Shown here piece by piece: positions 6,744 to 15,686 of a DNA stretch of 64,000 nucleotides. Within the stretch, counting starts at the first letter, position 1, and every line of letters starts with the position of its first letter. The notes under the pieces were generated by a model. The model ran no database searches and was not told the origin of the DNA. It saw only the letters and a program-made list of their open reading frames with translations. Origin of the DNA: a virus; the IMG/VR virus record IMGVR_UViG_3300027976_000027, positions 1 through 64,000 of that record; one strand, 5' to 3'. Position numbers and translations under genes: made by a program.

Positions 6744-7109
6744 TTACTCCTCGTATATTGTGATTGGATTGAACTTTGGGTCATCCATTTTATTACGCAT
6801 ATCAGATACGTAGGAATCCCAATCTCGTTCATCTTCTGATTTCTTATCATATTTAACGGTTCCCTTGAATGGGTTAGTCTTAAATTTAGTAAGGATGAAT
6901 CTTCCCGCCTGGGTGACCCAACGTAGATTTCCATTCTTGCAATCGCAGAAATCACGAGGATCCGGATCGGTTTTACCTAAGGGGTCATATCTACCACTGC
7001 ATCCATTGCACTTTGTATATCTGCCTTTATCCTGACATCTATTGCATGATGGGCAAAATGTCCAGCATGGTTTTTCTGTTGGGTTCTTATATGTTCCTGG
7101 TAATGTCAT
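6744..7109 (-). CDS. Cysteine-rich zinc-ribbon protein (121 aa)
   Basis: The N-terminal half has a dense series of CxxC pairs: CPSCNRCQDKGRYTKCNGC, followed by FCDCKNG near residue 54. These look like one or two zinc-binding ribbons, as in nucleic acid-binding or DnaJ-like cysteine-rich modules. The C-terminal half is charged (KYDKKSEDERDWD). The gene starts two bases after the polymerase stop. A role with the polymerase is suggested only by position. Confidence 0.6.
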   Translation of the reverse strand: MTLPGTYKNPTEKPCWTFCPSCNRCQDKGRYTKCNGCSGRYDPLGKTDPDPRDFCDCKNGNLRWVTQAGRFILTKFKTNPFKGTVKYDKKSEDERDWDSYVSDMRNKMDDPKFNPITIYEE

Positions 7110-7111
7110 TC

Positions 7112-10100
7112 TTAACTCCGTATGTCGATATAACTGTATAATTTTTTTTCTATTTTTAAAGATGTAGATTTATTAAATTTAAATGTAACCTTTTTATTTG
7201 ATTCTATATAATCTAGATATACATATGATGGTCCATTTATGTTTTCAATTATATCATAAATCCCCTTTATCATCTCTAAAGTAGGAACTTTCTCCAAGGA
7301 AATTATGATTGATTTACTCCCGATTGCTTTAGATGTATCTATTTTTTCTGAACTATTGTAAAGCAACTTAACTATCGAGGCATCTTCGTCATTTTCCCTA
7401 CTAATGGAACCAGATATTAAGACAATATCGCCCTCACTAAAAAAGGTATCACTTATAGATTTAGATTCCCTAGGGAAAATAACAACTTCTATTTCACCAG
7501 AAAGATCTTCTAATAAAAGTCGAAACATTTTCTGTCCCTTTTTCGTTATCAATCTCTTAACTGATGTCAGAATACCGCCGACTTTAACGATAGCGCCATT
7601 ACCCATTTCTAAAATGTCAACCATTTCGCCAGTTACGCTAGGTGCTATAACGTTCCACATACCTTCGATGGGATGCTTGGAAACGTATATCCCTAACTCT
7701 GTTTTTTCTTTTTCCAAAAGTTCTAATTCCTGTTTTCTGGTTAGATCAATTTCCTCTTCTAGCATAAATAATTCGTCTAAAGCCCCAGCAAAAGCAAGAT
7801 GCTCTAAAGTAGATTTCTTAAGAGTAGAAGGGTCACACCTCCTGAAGAAATCATATATAGAGGAGTATGGGTTGACTTCATCTCTACTGGATATTATAGA
7901 CTCAGCTATAGAATCACCTATTCCATTAATAGCAGATAGGCCAAAAATAATTTGAGATTCATTCAAAACATTAAAATCTTTTCCAGATTTGTTTATAGAA
8001 GGAGGCAATACTTCTATCTCTAATTTTCTGCATTCTGAAAGATATGCTGATATTTTTTCTTTTTTATCAACGACCGAAGACATAAGCGCAGTCATATACT
8101 CAACGGTGTAATTGCTCTTTAAATAAGCGGTGACATAGCTAACCATCGCATAACTAGCAGCATGTGCTCTGTTGAAGCCATACCCACCAAAATATTCAAT
8201 ATCAGAGTAAATTTTGTTAGCTTTATCCTCTGATAAAGAAGAATGCGAAACGCATCCATCAACAAACTTTTTTCTAAATAGAGAAATTTTATCCATCTGC
8301 TTTTTGCCAATAGCTTTCCTTAGATCATCAGCTTCTCCAGAAGAAAATCCTGCTAATTCTCTAGAGACAGCTAAGACATCTTCCTGGTAAAGCATTATAC
8401 CAAGTGAAGGGCCAAGAACATCTTCTAATTTCTGATGCTCATAAGAGATAATACTCTTACCATGCTTTCTGTCAGTATATTCTTTGTCCATTCCAGAACC
8501 CATAGGACCAGGTCGATAGAGGGAGATCAATGCCATAATATCGTTGATACTGTATGGTTGCATTCGAACCATTAACTCACGCATGCCTGCAGATTCTAGC
8601 TGAAAAACACCCATTGCTTTACCCTGGCATAGCATCTCATAAGTTTTTGGATCATTGAGCGGTATATCGTCAATCTCTATATCAATATGACGATGTTCTT
8701 TTATCAACTTTACGCATATATCTATAACTCCTAAATTTCTTAAGCCTAAGAAGTCAATTTTTAGAAGACCACAAAGTTCTACTCTACCCATATCCCATTG
8801 GGTCACTATAGGTTTATCCGCCCCCTTCTGCATTATAGGTAAGTATTCGATAAGTGGATTCTTTGATATTACAATTCCAGCAGCGTGGATTCCAGTTTGT
8901 CTAACAAGATTCTCTAGCCCAAATGCTGTATCGATTATAGTTTTTGACTCTGAATCAACCTTATATAGATTTGCGAACTCATGTACCTCCATGCACTCTT
9001 TTAGATTTTTAGAAACTCCTAGAACTGGTGGCGGTATTAATCTTGCCACCTTATCTCCAGTGGCAAAATCGTGCCCTAGAGCTCTTGTTGCATCGCGTAT
9101 AGACTGCCTTGCTCCAGTTCTATTGAAGGTACATATGTGTGCTACTTTATCATTACCATATTTTGCCCTGGCATATTCGATAACTCTATCCCTATGTCTG
9201 TCATCAAAGTCCAAGTCAATATCAGGCATTGACTTTCTACCCTCTACTAAGAATCTTTCAAACATAAGACCAAATTTGATGGGATCCAAATTAGTAATAC
9301 CAAAAGCATAAGAGAGGATGCTTCCTGCTGCCGAACCTCTTCCCCACCCAACTCTTATATCATTATCTTTGGCCCAGCGGACAAGATCAGAAACAACTAG
9401 AAAGTATTCAGGAAATCCCATTTCCTTAACCACTTTTATTTCATGGTTTGCTCTCTCTATGATATTGGATGGTAATAAGTCACCATATCTTTTTCTAAGG
9501 CCTTCCCACGCCAATCTTTCAAAATATTGTGTAGAGCTTTCGTTGGTCGTAATTGGAAAATTTGGAAAATGTATTTCGCCAAACTTAAGATTCAATTCAA
9601 CCATATCATTTACATGCATCGTATTATCTAGTAATTCTTTCGAAAATATTTTTTCCATTTCCTCATACGACTGCAGGTAGAAATTATCTCCAGAAAAAGA
9701 AAACCTATTTGGGGTATGGATATTAGAGTTAGTTGAAATACATAACATTATGTCATGTGCTTTAGCATCGTGTTTATGTACATAGTGACAATCGCCACTA
9801 GGGACTACCTTAGCCCCAATGTGATTGGCTATTTTAATAAGATCGGGTATAACGCGTTTCTGCTCCTCAAGACCATGGTCCATTATTTCTATAAAATAGT
9901 TTTCCTTACCGACTATAGCCTGCATGGCTGCAGCATGGGCGAGAGCGGTGCTGTAGTCATTTCTAAGCAACGCTTGTGCCACTTCCCCGTTAAGACACCC
10001 GGATAGGACTATAATGCCCTCAGAGTGCTCTGAGATTAATTCGTGGTCTACTCTAGGCTTTACATAATACCCCTCGGTAAAGGCCTTAGAAGACATTTTA

Positions 10101-10438
10101 ATAATATTACTATAGCCAATATTATTTTTAGCCAAAATGGTTATATGGTATGGCCCTCTTTGTTCCCACTCATTTTTAGCGGGCCCAGATCTTTCTTCCC
10201 CATCTTTATCAAATCTTGTTTTTCTAGCTTGATATAATTCAGAACCAAGAATTGGTTTTACTCCTATGGCGTTTCCAGCGTCGTAGAAATCTAACCAAGA
10301 ATGTATGTTACCGTGATCGGTAGTAGCAAGCCCTGACATGCCAAGAGCTTTAGCTCTTAATAAATATTCTTCTATATTTCCATGCCCGTCGAGCATTGAA
10401 AAAACAGTATGGTTGTGAAGGTTAGTCCAGTTCTTCAC
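7112..10438 (-). CDS. dnaE: DNA polymerase III alpha subunit (DnaE type)
   Basis: A full-size C-family replicase of 1108 aa (E. coli DnaE is 1160). The N-terminal PHP domain begins LHNHTVFSMLDGHG with TTDHGN following. GRGSAAGS and the catalytic PDIDLDFDD fall near residues 370-412, then the fingers, a helix-hairpin-helix region and a C-terminal OB fold around residue 970. There is no inserted 3'-5' exonuclease, so it is DnaE and not PolC. CGG occurs about a dozen times on the coding strand but only once in frame, at residue 1107 (second last). Unshifted, the protein ends Arg-Ser; a +1 shift there would add VKNDITRNI and stop at 7087. It replicates the phage genome with the helicase and primase nearby. 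Confidence 0.92.
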   Translation of the reverse strand: MKNWTNLHNHTVFSMLDGHGNIEEYLLRAKALGMSGLATTDHGNIHSWLDFYDAGNAIGVKPILGSELYQARKTRFDKDGEERSGPAKNEWEQRGPYHITILAKNNIGYSNIIKMSSKAFTEGYYVKPRVDHELISEHSEGIIVLSGCLNGEVAQALLRNDYSTALAHAAAMQAIVGKENYFIEIMDHGLEEQKRVIPDLIKIANHIGAKVVPSGDCHYVHKHDAKAHDIMLCISTNSNIHTPNRFSFSGDNFYLQSYEEMEKIFSKELLDNTMHVNDMVELNLKFGEIHFPNFPITTNESSTQYFERLAWEGLRKRYGDLLPSNIIERANHEIKVVKEMGFPEYFLVVSDLVRWAKDNDIRVGWGRGSAAGSILSYAFGITNLDPIKFGLMFERFLVEGRKSMPDIDLDFDDRHRDRVIEYARAKYGNDKVAHICTFNRTGARQSIRDATRALGHDFATGDKVARLIPPPVLGVSKNLKECMEVHEFANLYKVDSESKTIIDTAFGLENLVRQTGIHAAGIVISKNPLIEYLPIMQKGADKPIVTQWDMGRVELCGLLKIDFLGLRNLGVIDICVKLIKEHRHIDIEIDDIPLNDPKTYEMLCQGKAMGVFQLESAGMRELMVRMQPYSINDIMALISLYRPGPMGSGMDKEYTDRKHGKSIISYEHQKLEDVLGPSLGIMLYQEDVLAVSRELAGFSSGEADDLRKAIGKKQMDKISLFRKKFVDGCVSHSSLSEDKANKIYSDIEYFGGYGFNRAHAASYAMVSYVTAYLKSNYTVEYMTALMSSVVDKKEKISAYLSECRKLEIEVLPPSINKSGKDFNVLNESQIIFGLSAINGIGDSIAESIISSRDEVNPYSSIYDFFRRCDPSTLKKSTLEHLAFAGALDELFMLEEEIDLTRKQELELLEKEKTELGIYVSKHPIEGMWNVIAPSVTGEMVDILEMGNGAIVKVGGILTSVKRLITKKGQKMFRLLLEDLSGEIEVVIFPRESKSISDTFFSEGDIVLISGSISRENDEDASIVKLLYNSSEKIDTSKAIGSKSIIISLEKVPTLEMIKGIYDIIENINGPSYVYLDYIESNKKVTFKFNKSTSLKIEKKLYSYIDIRS
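7117..7120 (-). other. CGGA at the last codons of dnaE, possible +1 site
   Basis: Context ATA CGG A GTT AAG AAT. It is the only in-frame CGG in the polymerase. Reading CGGA as one codon bypasses the TAA and extends the protein by nine residues to a TAA at 7089-7087. Both endings are compatible with a working enzyme. Confidence 0.4.
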
Positions 10439-10635
10439 CTAATCCCTCTTTTGATATTGATTGCATTTAATACTTTATCTCTATCAATTTTGCGACATAT
10501 TACTACCACGCCCTTGCAATATTTGCATACCGCAGAAGAACCTGCTTGTGCATGCGCGCTATTATACATATGTCTATCTGTCTGTTGCGTACTGCATTCG
10601 CTGCATAGACCTACAACTTCTTCGTCATCGTTCAT
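10435..10635 (-). CDS. Small zinc-ribbon protein (66 aa)
   Basis: Two CxxC pairs (CSEC near residue 11 and CKYC near 37) separated by 22 residues form a classical zinc ribbon. The rest is short and basic at its C-terminus (INIKRGIR). The end overlaps the start of the polymerase by four bases and its start overlaps the primase end, so it is translated as part of the replication operon. It may assist the primase or polymerase, but this is inferred from position. Confidence 0.65.
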   Translation of the reverse strand: MNDDEEVVGLCSECSTQQTDRHMYNSAHAQAGSSAVCKYCKGVVVICRKIDRDKVLNAINIKRGIR

Positions 10636-11834
10636 TTTTTATCCTTTCTGTCGATACCAGTATAGGCGAATCTTACTGGAGATGGAGATGATTTTTCCTG
10701 AGTTTCAATAAACCTATCCCCAACTTTTACCCATTTATTTTTTTTCTCTAATGAACACTGCCCGCACCCAACCCCTACTGAATTAGCCCTTTCGCAAGTA
10801 TATGGTCTCCCCCCAATACCAATCTCTCTTCTCTTGATCCAATCATCAATATGCGCTTGTGATTTACTCGGTATATAATCATCACAATTACTTAATATTT
10901 CATGCAAATAGTTTATAGCCTCTTCGCTATAAGTTAGTATAGAACATAGAAACAATCTTGCCTCGTGCTCAAGGAAATGTGAACTTATAGCTTGTTCATT
11001 CAGTCTCTTAATTGATGGACACTTTAACCATAGCGCTTCTTTTTGAAAAACTTTTTCATTTGTTTCAAATGATTTTAAATTAGATGATCCATATTTATTA
11101 AACGCATCGAGAATATCTTTTGGTTTATTTTTTTCTTCTTCCATTTCATAGGTATATCCCCTATACCATTCGTTAGACTTAAAGTCAAAGAACTGTTCTT
11201 CTATAGCGAAATCATTTATCTTACTGGAGTATTCTTTTATGAAATCTATACTAGAATGAAAAATATTTTTTGGAAGAAGTGTTTTATATAATCCGGTAGA
11301 TTGGTGGGCTGATCCAGGAAGTCTCCACATTCTTCTTGTGTCATAAACACTAAAATCCATAGAAGATATACCTAACCTAGACTGAAGATCACTGGCTATG
11401 TACCTGAAAACTTTTGGTAAATTATTAGATGGGTTAATTCCCAGTGCTACAGCTTCACATTCTATATGAAACCCCTTTTTACCCGTGAAGTATACGGTTA
11501 AAGCTTGTTCTGGAATATATTGGGAAAGATGCTGATATAATCTTAAGCTCTCTGCGTAGCATAGGTCAATGTCTCCTTCATTGTCTAGGTCAAAATACAG
11601 AGAACCTAACCTAATAGCTTCTGTTATATTAGTGCTGTTATAGTGCCAGACTGAGGTGTACAAACCTATGTTCCCCTGTTTCTTGCGGTAAATATCTATT
11701 TCTCCGATATCGTAGAAAACTGGATTGTCACCATCCTTCTCCCTAATAACCTTATCAAGGTTCTTAATATATTTTCCTACCTCTACATACTTCCATTGAG
11801 AAATAAATTTAGTTTTGTCAGATGGAAGTCTCAT
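10632..11834 (-). CDS. Archaeo-eukaryotic primase (AEP superfamily) with C-terminal Cys cluster
   Basis: The three AEP active-site motifs are visible in order: LYFDLDNE near residue 80 (metal-binding DxD), YFTGKKGFHIE near 115 (sxH) and RRMWRLPGSAHQSTGLYK near 165. The C-terminal 80 residues are helical and end in a cysteine group (YTCERANSVGVGCGQC), reminiscent of zinc or Fe-S modules fused to or paired with primases. It replaces a bacterial DnaG-type primase, which is not seen in the window. Likely role is RNA or DNA primer synthesis. The gene overlaps its upstream neighbour by ATGA. Confidence 0.8.
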   Translation of the reverse strand: MRLPSDKTKFISQWKYVEVGKYIKNLDKVIREKDGDNPVFYDIGEIDIYRKKQGNIGLYTSVWHYNSTNITEAIRLGSLYFDLDNEGDIDLCYAESLRLYQHLSQYIPEQALTVYFTGKKGFHIECEAVALGINPSNNLPKVFRYIASDLQSRLGISSMDFSVYDTRRMWRLPGSAHQSTGLYKTLLPKNIFHSSIDFIKEYSSKINDFAIEEQFFDFKSNEWYRGYTYEMEEEKNKPKDILDAFNKYGSSNLKSFETNEKVFQKEALWLKCPSIKRLNEQAISSHFLEHEARLFLCSILTYSEEAINYLHEILSNCDDYIPSKSQAHIDDWIKRREIGIGGRPYTCERANSVGVGCGQCSLEKKNKWVKVGDRFIETQEKSSPSPVRFAYTGIDRKDKK

Positions 11835-11995
11835 GGTATCAAAACTCTACCATCTCCGCAATCGATTTGCCATACCATAAGTCGTTTATCTGTTGAAAAA
11901 TTTTTGTTATTAACCCTATAATATATAGATTCGTTAATTAAAAATTCTAAAGAATTAATTATTAATGATCTAATTTGCAATTTATCCTGTTCCAA
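11831..11995 (-). CDS. Small hypothetical protein with TTG start (54 aa)
   Basis: This ORF fills the gap between the HD hydrolase and the primase. TTG at 11995 is the likely start, two bases after the hydrolase stop codon, and the stop TGA overlaps the primase start as ATGA. The product (EQDKLQIRSLIINSLEFLIN to CGDGRVLIP) has a helical first half and a beta-like second half. No family recognised. Support comes from exact fit at both borders. Confidence 0.5.
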   Translation of the reverse strand: MEQDKLQIRSLIINSLEFLINESIYYRVNNKNFSTDKRLMVWQIDCGDGRVLIP

Positions 11996-11997
11996 GA

Positions 11998-12666
11998 TTA
12001 CTCACTAACTTTAGGATTAACTTCTAATATTTTATGGACTTTTGATGCGATATTGTCAGATAGGTGCACTATCATATCTAAAAAACTAGTTGGATAAGTC
12101 TCTGGTATTGGTGACCATGGACCTAAATGGCATCTAACTAGCCTCAATATAGATTGAACGGTTTCTTCATCGAGAAAAAGTGTCGAAGAACTAGCCTCAG
12201 AAGAGTATTTTTTATCATTTTCCTGGCAGTTAGTAACAAACTTCCCAACAGTATATGGATGCATAGGGTCATATAGATACTCGCCAACAGATGCTACATT
12301 GTCTATACCCTTGGTGATATCGTGGATCAAGCATGCCGAATAAACCATATCTCTTTCGATATCATTTAATGAGTATGACTGAACTATAATCTCTGCTGCT
12401 TTCACAACTCTCTTAGTGTGTAAGACGTTTCCTCCACTCGAGTGCTCATCTGGAGGATGATGTTTACCAGAAAAACTAGATGGTATTTTCCAAAATATTT
12501 TTGCCTGCAGAAGAATTGCTCTTGTAAACATTTTTATTTGAAAATTATTTATTAAATTTATTTCATCTAAAAGGGGTAATAGTATTTTATCTTCTTCTTC
12601 GTTCGGCTTAAATGGGACATCTATCCCGAGAAGATCATCTAGTATGCTTTTATTGGTCATTATCAT
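11998..12666 (-). CDS. HD-domain phosphohydrolase
   Basis: The HD pattern is clear: first histidine in NVLHTKRVVKAAE near residue 80, the HD pair in SACLIHDITKG near 112-115, a later histidine in VRCHLGPWSP and the closing aspartate in VHLSDNIASKV near 205. HD proteins of about 220 residues hydrolyse nucleotides or cyclic nucleotides with metal ions. In a replication operon it may trim nucleotide pools or a signalling nucleotide; the substrate cannot be read from sequence. Its start lies inside the end of the upstream small gene. Confidence 0.72.
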   Translation of the reverse strand: MIMTNKSILDDLLGIDVPFKPNEEEDKILLPLLDEINLINNFQIKMFTRAILLQAKIFWKIPSSFSGKHHPPDEHSSGGNVLHTKRVVKAAEIIVQSYSLNDIERDMVYSACLIHDITKGIDNVASVGEYLYDPMHPYTVGKFVTNCQENDKKYSSEASSSTLFLDEETVQSILRLVRCHLGPWSPIPETYPTSFLDMIVHLSDNIASKVHKILEVNPKVSE

Positions 12667-12823
12667 CCCATCTTAGTTCAGTCTTTTTATACTTTTCGTA
12701 TTCTATTTTTATAAGATTGATAATATAACTGGCTGGATCGGTATTCTTCGAACCGCACAGAATAAACAATTTTTTAGATATTATATTATCTAGTATTATA
12801 CCAAATCTATTCTGGTTTTTCAC
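12650..12823 (-). CDS. Small hypothetical protein with GTG start (57 aa)
   Basis: The ORF is open to 12904 but I chose GTG 12823 (VKNQNRFGIIL) since it gives a short overlap of 17 bases with the upstream nuclease instead of nearly 100. The product has hydrophobic beta-like segments (KKLFILCGSK) and a charged end. It overlaps the HD gene start. Function unknown. Confidence 0.45.
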   Translation of the reverse strand: MKNQNRFGIILDNIISKKLFILCGSKNTDPASYIINLIKIEYEKYKKTELRWDDNDQ

Positions 12824-13598
12824 GTATCCAACCAGACCATTTTGAACAAGGTTTATCAAATGGGCATCTCTTACAATACCAGGTAAGACCTCTTCTAGGG
12901 GCAAACACTTTAGTCGAACTTATTTCTTCTGCCCAATAGATTAATGCATTAAGATCTTCTTTCGTAACTTCATATTCAGTAAAACGGATTTTAGGCAGTG
13001 TTAGATCTATGTAACCGAAAGAAGCATTAGCGACTCTAGAACCGTGTTTAATGCAAAATGCATTATACATACTAGCAAAGTCTATCTGATGCATATTCTG
13101 ATGGCTGCTCTTATAGTTAAAGACAATTTTGATTACAAAGTATTTATCATCCTTCGATAAGATGATATCGAATTTATCTTTAAGCTTTATCAATTTAGTT
13201 ACCGGAACAATATAATCATCATTTATTGCTATGGGGATATAATCTCTATTAAAAAAATTCTCATGAAATGATAAAAGCACTGCGGCTGCTTTTGTGGTGA
13301 GACTAGCGGAATTACCGAAGGCACTCTCATGCTTTTCGGTAAGAATATCATATGAGGTTATGTCATCTGAAAACCAAAGTTTTTCCCATCTATTAAGAAG
13401 TGAAGAATAAGATGGAGTATACCCTCCTTGTTGTTTATAAAAAAAATAATATATTATATCTTTTATCGTATTTTCAAATCTTTCAATTAAGATATCTCTT
13501 CCACCTATAGCCTCTGGCATTTTTTGCTGGTGCCTGTAGTCATACAATAGGGCACATGTTTGGAAGTCTTTTATGGAATCTGTATTAATAAGTTTCAT
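12807..13598 (-). CDS. PD-(D/E)XK nuclease-like protein, possibly degenerate
   Basis: Overall plan is Cas4/RecB-like: an N-terminal helix with one cysteine (DFQTCALLYDYRH), a beta core (DKFDIILSKDDKYFVIKIV) and a C-terminal cysteine group (WYCKRCPFDKPCSKW) that could hold an Fe-S cluster. The expected ExK appears as VIK, so a key acidic residue seems missing and catalysis is uncertain. It starts inside the helicase stop (13598), which implies coupled translation. It may be a structural partner or inactive paralogue of the nuclease at 5532-6332. Confidence 0.6.
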   Translation of the reverse strand: MKLINTDSIKDFQTCALLYDYRHQQKMPEAIGGRDILIERFENTIKDIIYYFFYKQQGGYTPSYSSLLNRWEKLWFSDDITSYDILTEKHESAFGNSASLTTKAAAVLLSFHENFFNRDYIPIAINDDYIVPVTKLIKLKDKFDIILSKDDKYFVIKIVFNYKSSHQNMHQIDFASMYNAFCIKHGSRVANASFGYIDLTLPKIRFTEYEVTKEDLNALIYWAEEISSTKVFAPRRGLTWYCKRCPFDKPCSKWSGWIREKPE

Positions 13599-15049
13599 TA
13601 GTTGAAATCTCCATTGTTTAATAAATCATCTAGGATAGATGAGGCATCGTAGGATGCGTTCGTTACCGCATCGTATTCTTCGTAACTTTTTCTTGAATCC
13701 ACATATCGCACAAGTGGAGGTTCATAAGAAAAGGTGGAACCAGTGATTCTATTTTTTGGGATTTGCAATTGCATTACATTCTCATCCTCTGAATCGTCAC
13801 CACTAACTAGTTTTTTTTCTGTAATGAATATTGTAACCGCACATTTTTGCTGGATAGCCAATGAACCACCGGTGTCAGATTGCATTACAACTTCTCTTTT
13901 TTCTTTCATTCTGTTTGAATTTTCTTGCGCCGTAATAATTAAGACACAATTCATATCTCTGGCTATTTTTTCTAGACGTACCATCATTTCTTCAAATTCA
14001 CCCCACCTAGCTTTCCCCTTTGACCTGGTGAACATAGATTGTATGGTGTCTATCACTATAACATCTGGCAAGTGATTGCCTTCTAACAAGATATTTCTTA
14101 GCCAATTTTCCAGATCTTCAAAGTATGGAGTATCTGGGTCATGCTTTACCATTAATCTATCACCCCACTGCTTAAGCTTGTCGGTAAATATACCTATATA
14201 TTTTTCCTTATCTTCCTTTGACCATTTATCCCCTTCTGCATAAACATTTTTCCCAGTTATTTGGGTCATCAATATTCTTTCCCAGTGATTCCTTGCCTCT
14301 TCGAAGTTAATATATAATGTCTTATACCCTGAATCTAGCCAATGGTTAACTAAGCATTTTGCAAACGTGCTTTTCCCCTTTCCAGAAGCTGCTATTATAG
14401 CATGAACTGCGCCTCTAAAAAACCCGCCCTCATTAGTGTAGCCCATAGCCCTATTAAGGGATTTGAATTGTGTAGGTAAAAAATCTGGAGCGTCTAAAAG
14501 AGAATCTATTTTTTCTATTATTTGATTTGCCGTGACAAGATCATCTAATGGATTGTAATTTAATCTATTTTCCAACGCATTAATTTCACCTGTTAATAGA
14601 GACATCCTAGCTAGGTCTTCATCGCTCTTCATTCCCTTTTGGCTAATAATAATTTCTAATTCTTTTAAAGAATTTCTTTGCTGTATCTTATTATCTTTGT
14701 GTTTAAGAACTTGCGTAACTGCTTCTGGATTTGCCAACTGCATCGTTTGGAATACCGCTAAAATAGCGTTTACCCCTTCGTCGCCATTTAAAGATTCATA
14801 TATATTACTCTCTAGCTGCATCCAGTTTCTGAAAGCTACCGGATCTACATAGTCCATGTCTACGGATGCAGAGTATGATAGTATCGCATTATAAAATTCA
14901 TGAATGCCAAGATTGTTCTCGTTAAGGCCAACTATTTGCGGATCTAAGTTAGCCTTGAAGTAATTAATCGCACCCTTTTCCCTTATGGAAAGAGCAAAAA
15001 TTTGGTATTCAATTGGGTATGTGGTTTTAGTAATGTCGAGTTCACTCAT
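13598..15049 (-). CDS. Replicative DnaB-like helicase (RecA-fold ATPase)
   Basis: 483 aa with an N-terminal helical domain and a C-terminal RecA-like motor. Walker A is AASGKGKSTFAK near residue 220, a hydrophobic strand ends in DVIVIDTIQSM near 325 (Walker B), and NCVLIITAQEN follows as motif H3. Size and arrangement match DnaB-family helicases. It would unwind the fork ahead of the DnaE polymerase and deliver the primase. It overlaps both neighbours by a few bases. Confidence 0.8.
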   Translation of the reverse strand: MSELDITKTTYPIEYQIFALSIREKGAINYFKANLDPQIVGLNENNLGIHEFYNAILSYSASVDMDYVDPVAFRNWMQLESNIYESLNGDEGVNAILAVFQTMQLANPEAVTQVLKHKDNKIQQRNSLKELEIIISQKGMKSDEDLARMSLLTGEINALENRLNYNPLDDLVTANQIIEKIDSLLDAPDFLPTQFKSLNRAMGYTNEGGFFRGAVHAIIAASGKGKSTFAKCLVNHWLDSGYKTLYINFEEARNHWERILMTQITGKNVYAEGDKWSKEDKEKYIGIFTDKLKQWGDRLMVKHDPDTPYFEDLENWLRNILLEGNHLPDVIVIDTIQSMFTRSKGKARWGEFEEMMVRLEKIARDMNCVLIITAQENSNRMKEKREVVMQSDTGGSLAIQQKCAVTIFITEKKLVSGDDSEDENVMQLQIPKNRITGSTFSYEPPLVRYVDSRKSYEEYDAVTNASYDASSILDDLLNNGDFN

Positions 15050-15686
15050 GATTATCTCTTTTATTTTTAGCCTTACGATAAGCTACTTTTTTTCTATCGT
15101 TATGTTCTTTCTTTCTATCTTGATAAAATTTATTATGTGTAATACTAGTCTTGTTTTTCTTCTCAATATCAGGTACAAGCGGACTAGACCTAAGTGCTTC
15201 TAGTAGTCTATCATAGACAGCTTGTTCATCAAGAGCATCATTATACCTGAATACGACTAGGTTTATATCTGCTATCTTGCATAGCTCTATCTTTCTTAGG
15301 TCTCTTTTCTGGGCTTGTTCAAAATCATATTTAGAATCAAAAAACCTCTCAGTATAATAAAAGTGTTGTCGACCGTGAAATTCCGCAGCTAATTTATAGG
15401 CTACGCAATATACATCTAACCTAAGACGCTCTCCTATATGGTACTCATTAACGATTGTTTGATTTGGAATCAGTTTTTTCATAGCCTGCGTAAGAGCAGC
15501 TTGCCCTCTAGATGTTTTTCTTTTTTGAGATTTAATCCAGGATAAACCTAGGGAATTTATTCTTTTGTTAAGTTGGGCGTATGAGTAATCAAGATCTTTA
15601 GCTATCTCAGTTATGGTTAGATCGGAATCAAAAAGCAAATCTATTAAGAATAGATCATTTTCCTTATCCTCAAACTCCCTTTTCAT
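15042..15686 (-). CDS. HTH plus Vsr/DUF559-like PD-(D/E)XK endonuclease
   Basis: The first 60 residues contain a helix-turn-helix (LTITEIAKDLDYSYAQLNKR). The middle shows ERLRLDVYCVAYKLAAEFHG with QHF directly after, matching the D...E-x-x-G-x-QH arrangement of Vsr- and DUF559-type nucleases, which are often relatives of homing endonucleases. The C-terminus is strongly basic (KKEHNDRKKVAYRKAKNKR). It may cut or bind branched or mismatched DNA, or be a selfish nuclease. It overlaps the helicase start by eight bases. Confidence 0.65.
   Translation of the reverse strand: MKREFEDKENDLFLIDLLFDSDLTITEIAKDLDYSYAQLNKRINSLGLSWIKSQKRKTSRGQAALTQAMKKLIPNQTIVNEYHIGERLRLDVYCVAYKLAAEFHGRQHFYYTERFFDSKYDFEQAQKRDLRKIELCKIADINLVVFRYNDALDEQAVYDRLLEALRSSPLVPDIEKKNKTSITHNKFYQDRKKEHNDRKKVAYRKAKNKRDNHE

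Noticed and set aside
7404-7955. 183-codon plus-strand ORF opposite the polymerase
   Set aside because: Antisense shadow of dnaE with no ribosome-binding site and low-complexity hydrophobic translation. Other plus-strand ORFs in the window were set aside for the same reason.
12650-12904. Possible frame break between the nuclease and the 84-codon ORF
   Set aside because: No CGG at the junction; the nuclease has a complete C-terminal cysteine cluster and a GTG at 12823 gives a sensible separate small gene.
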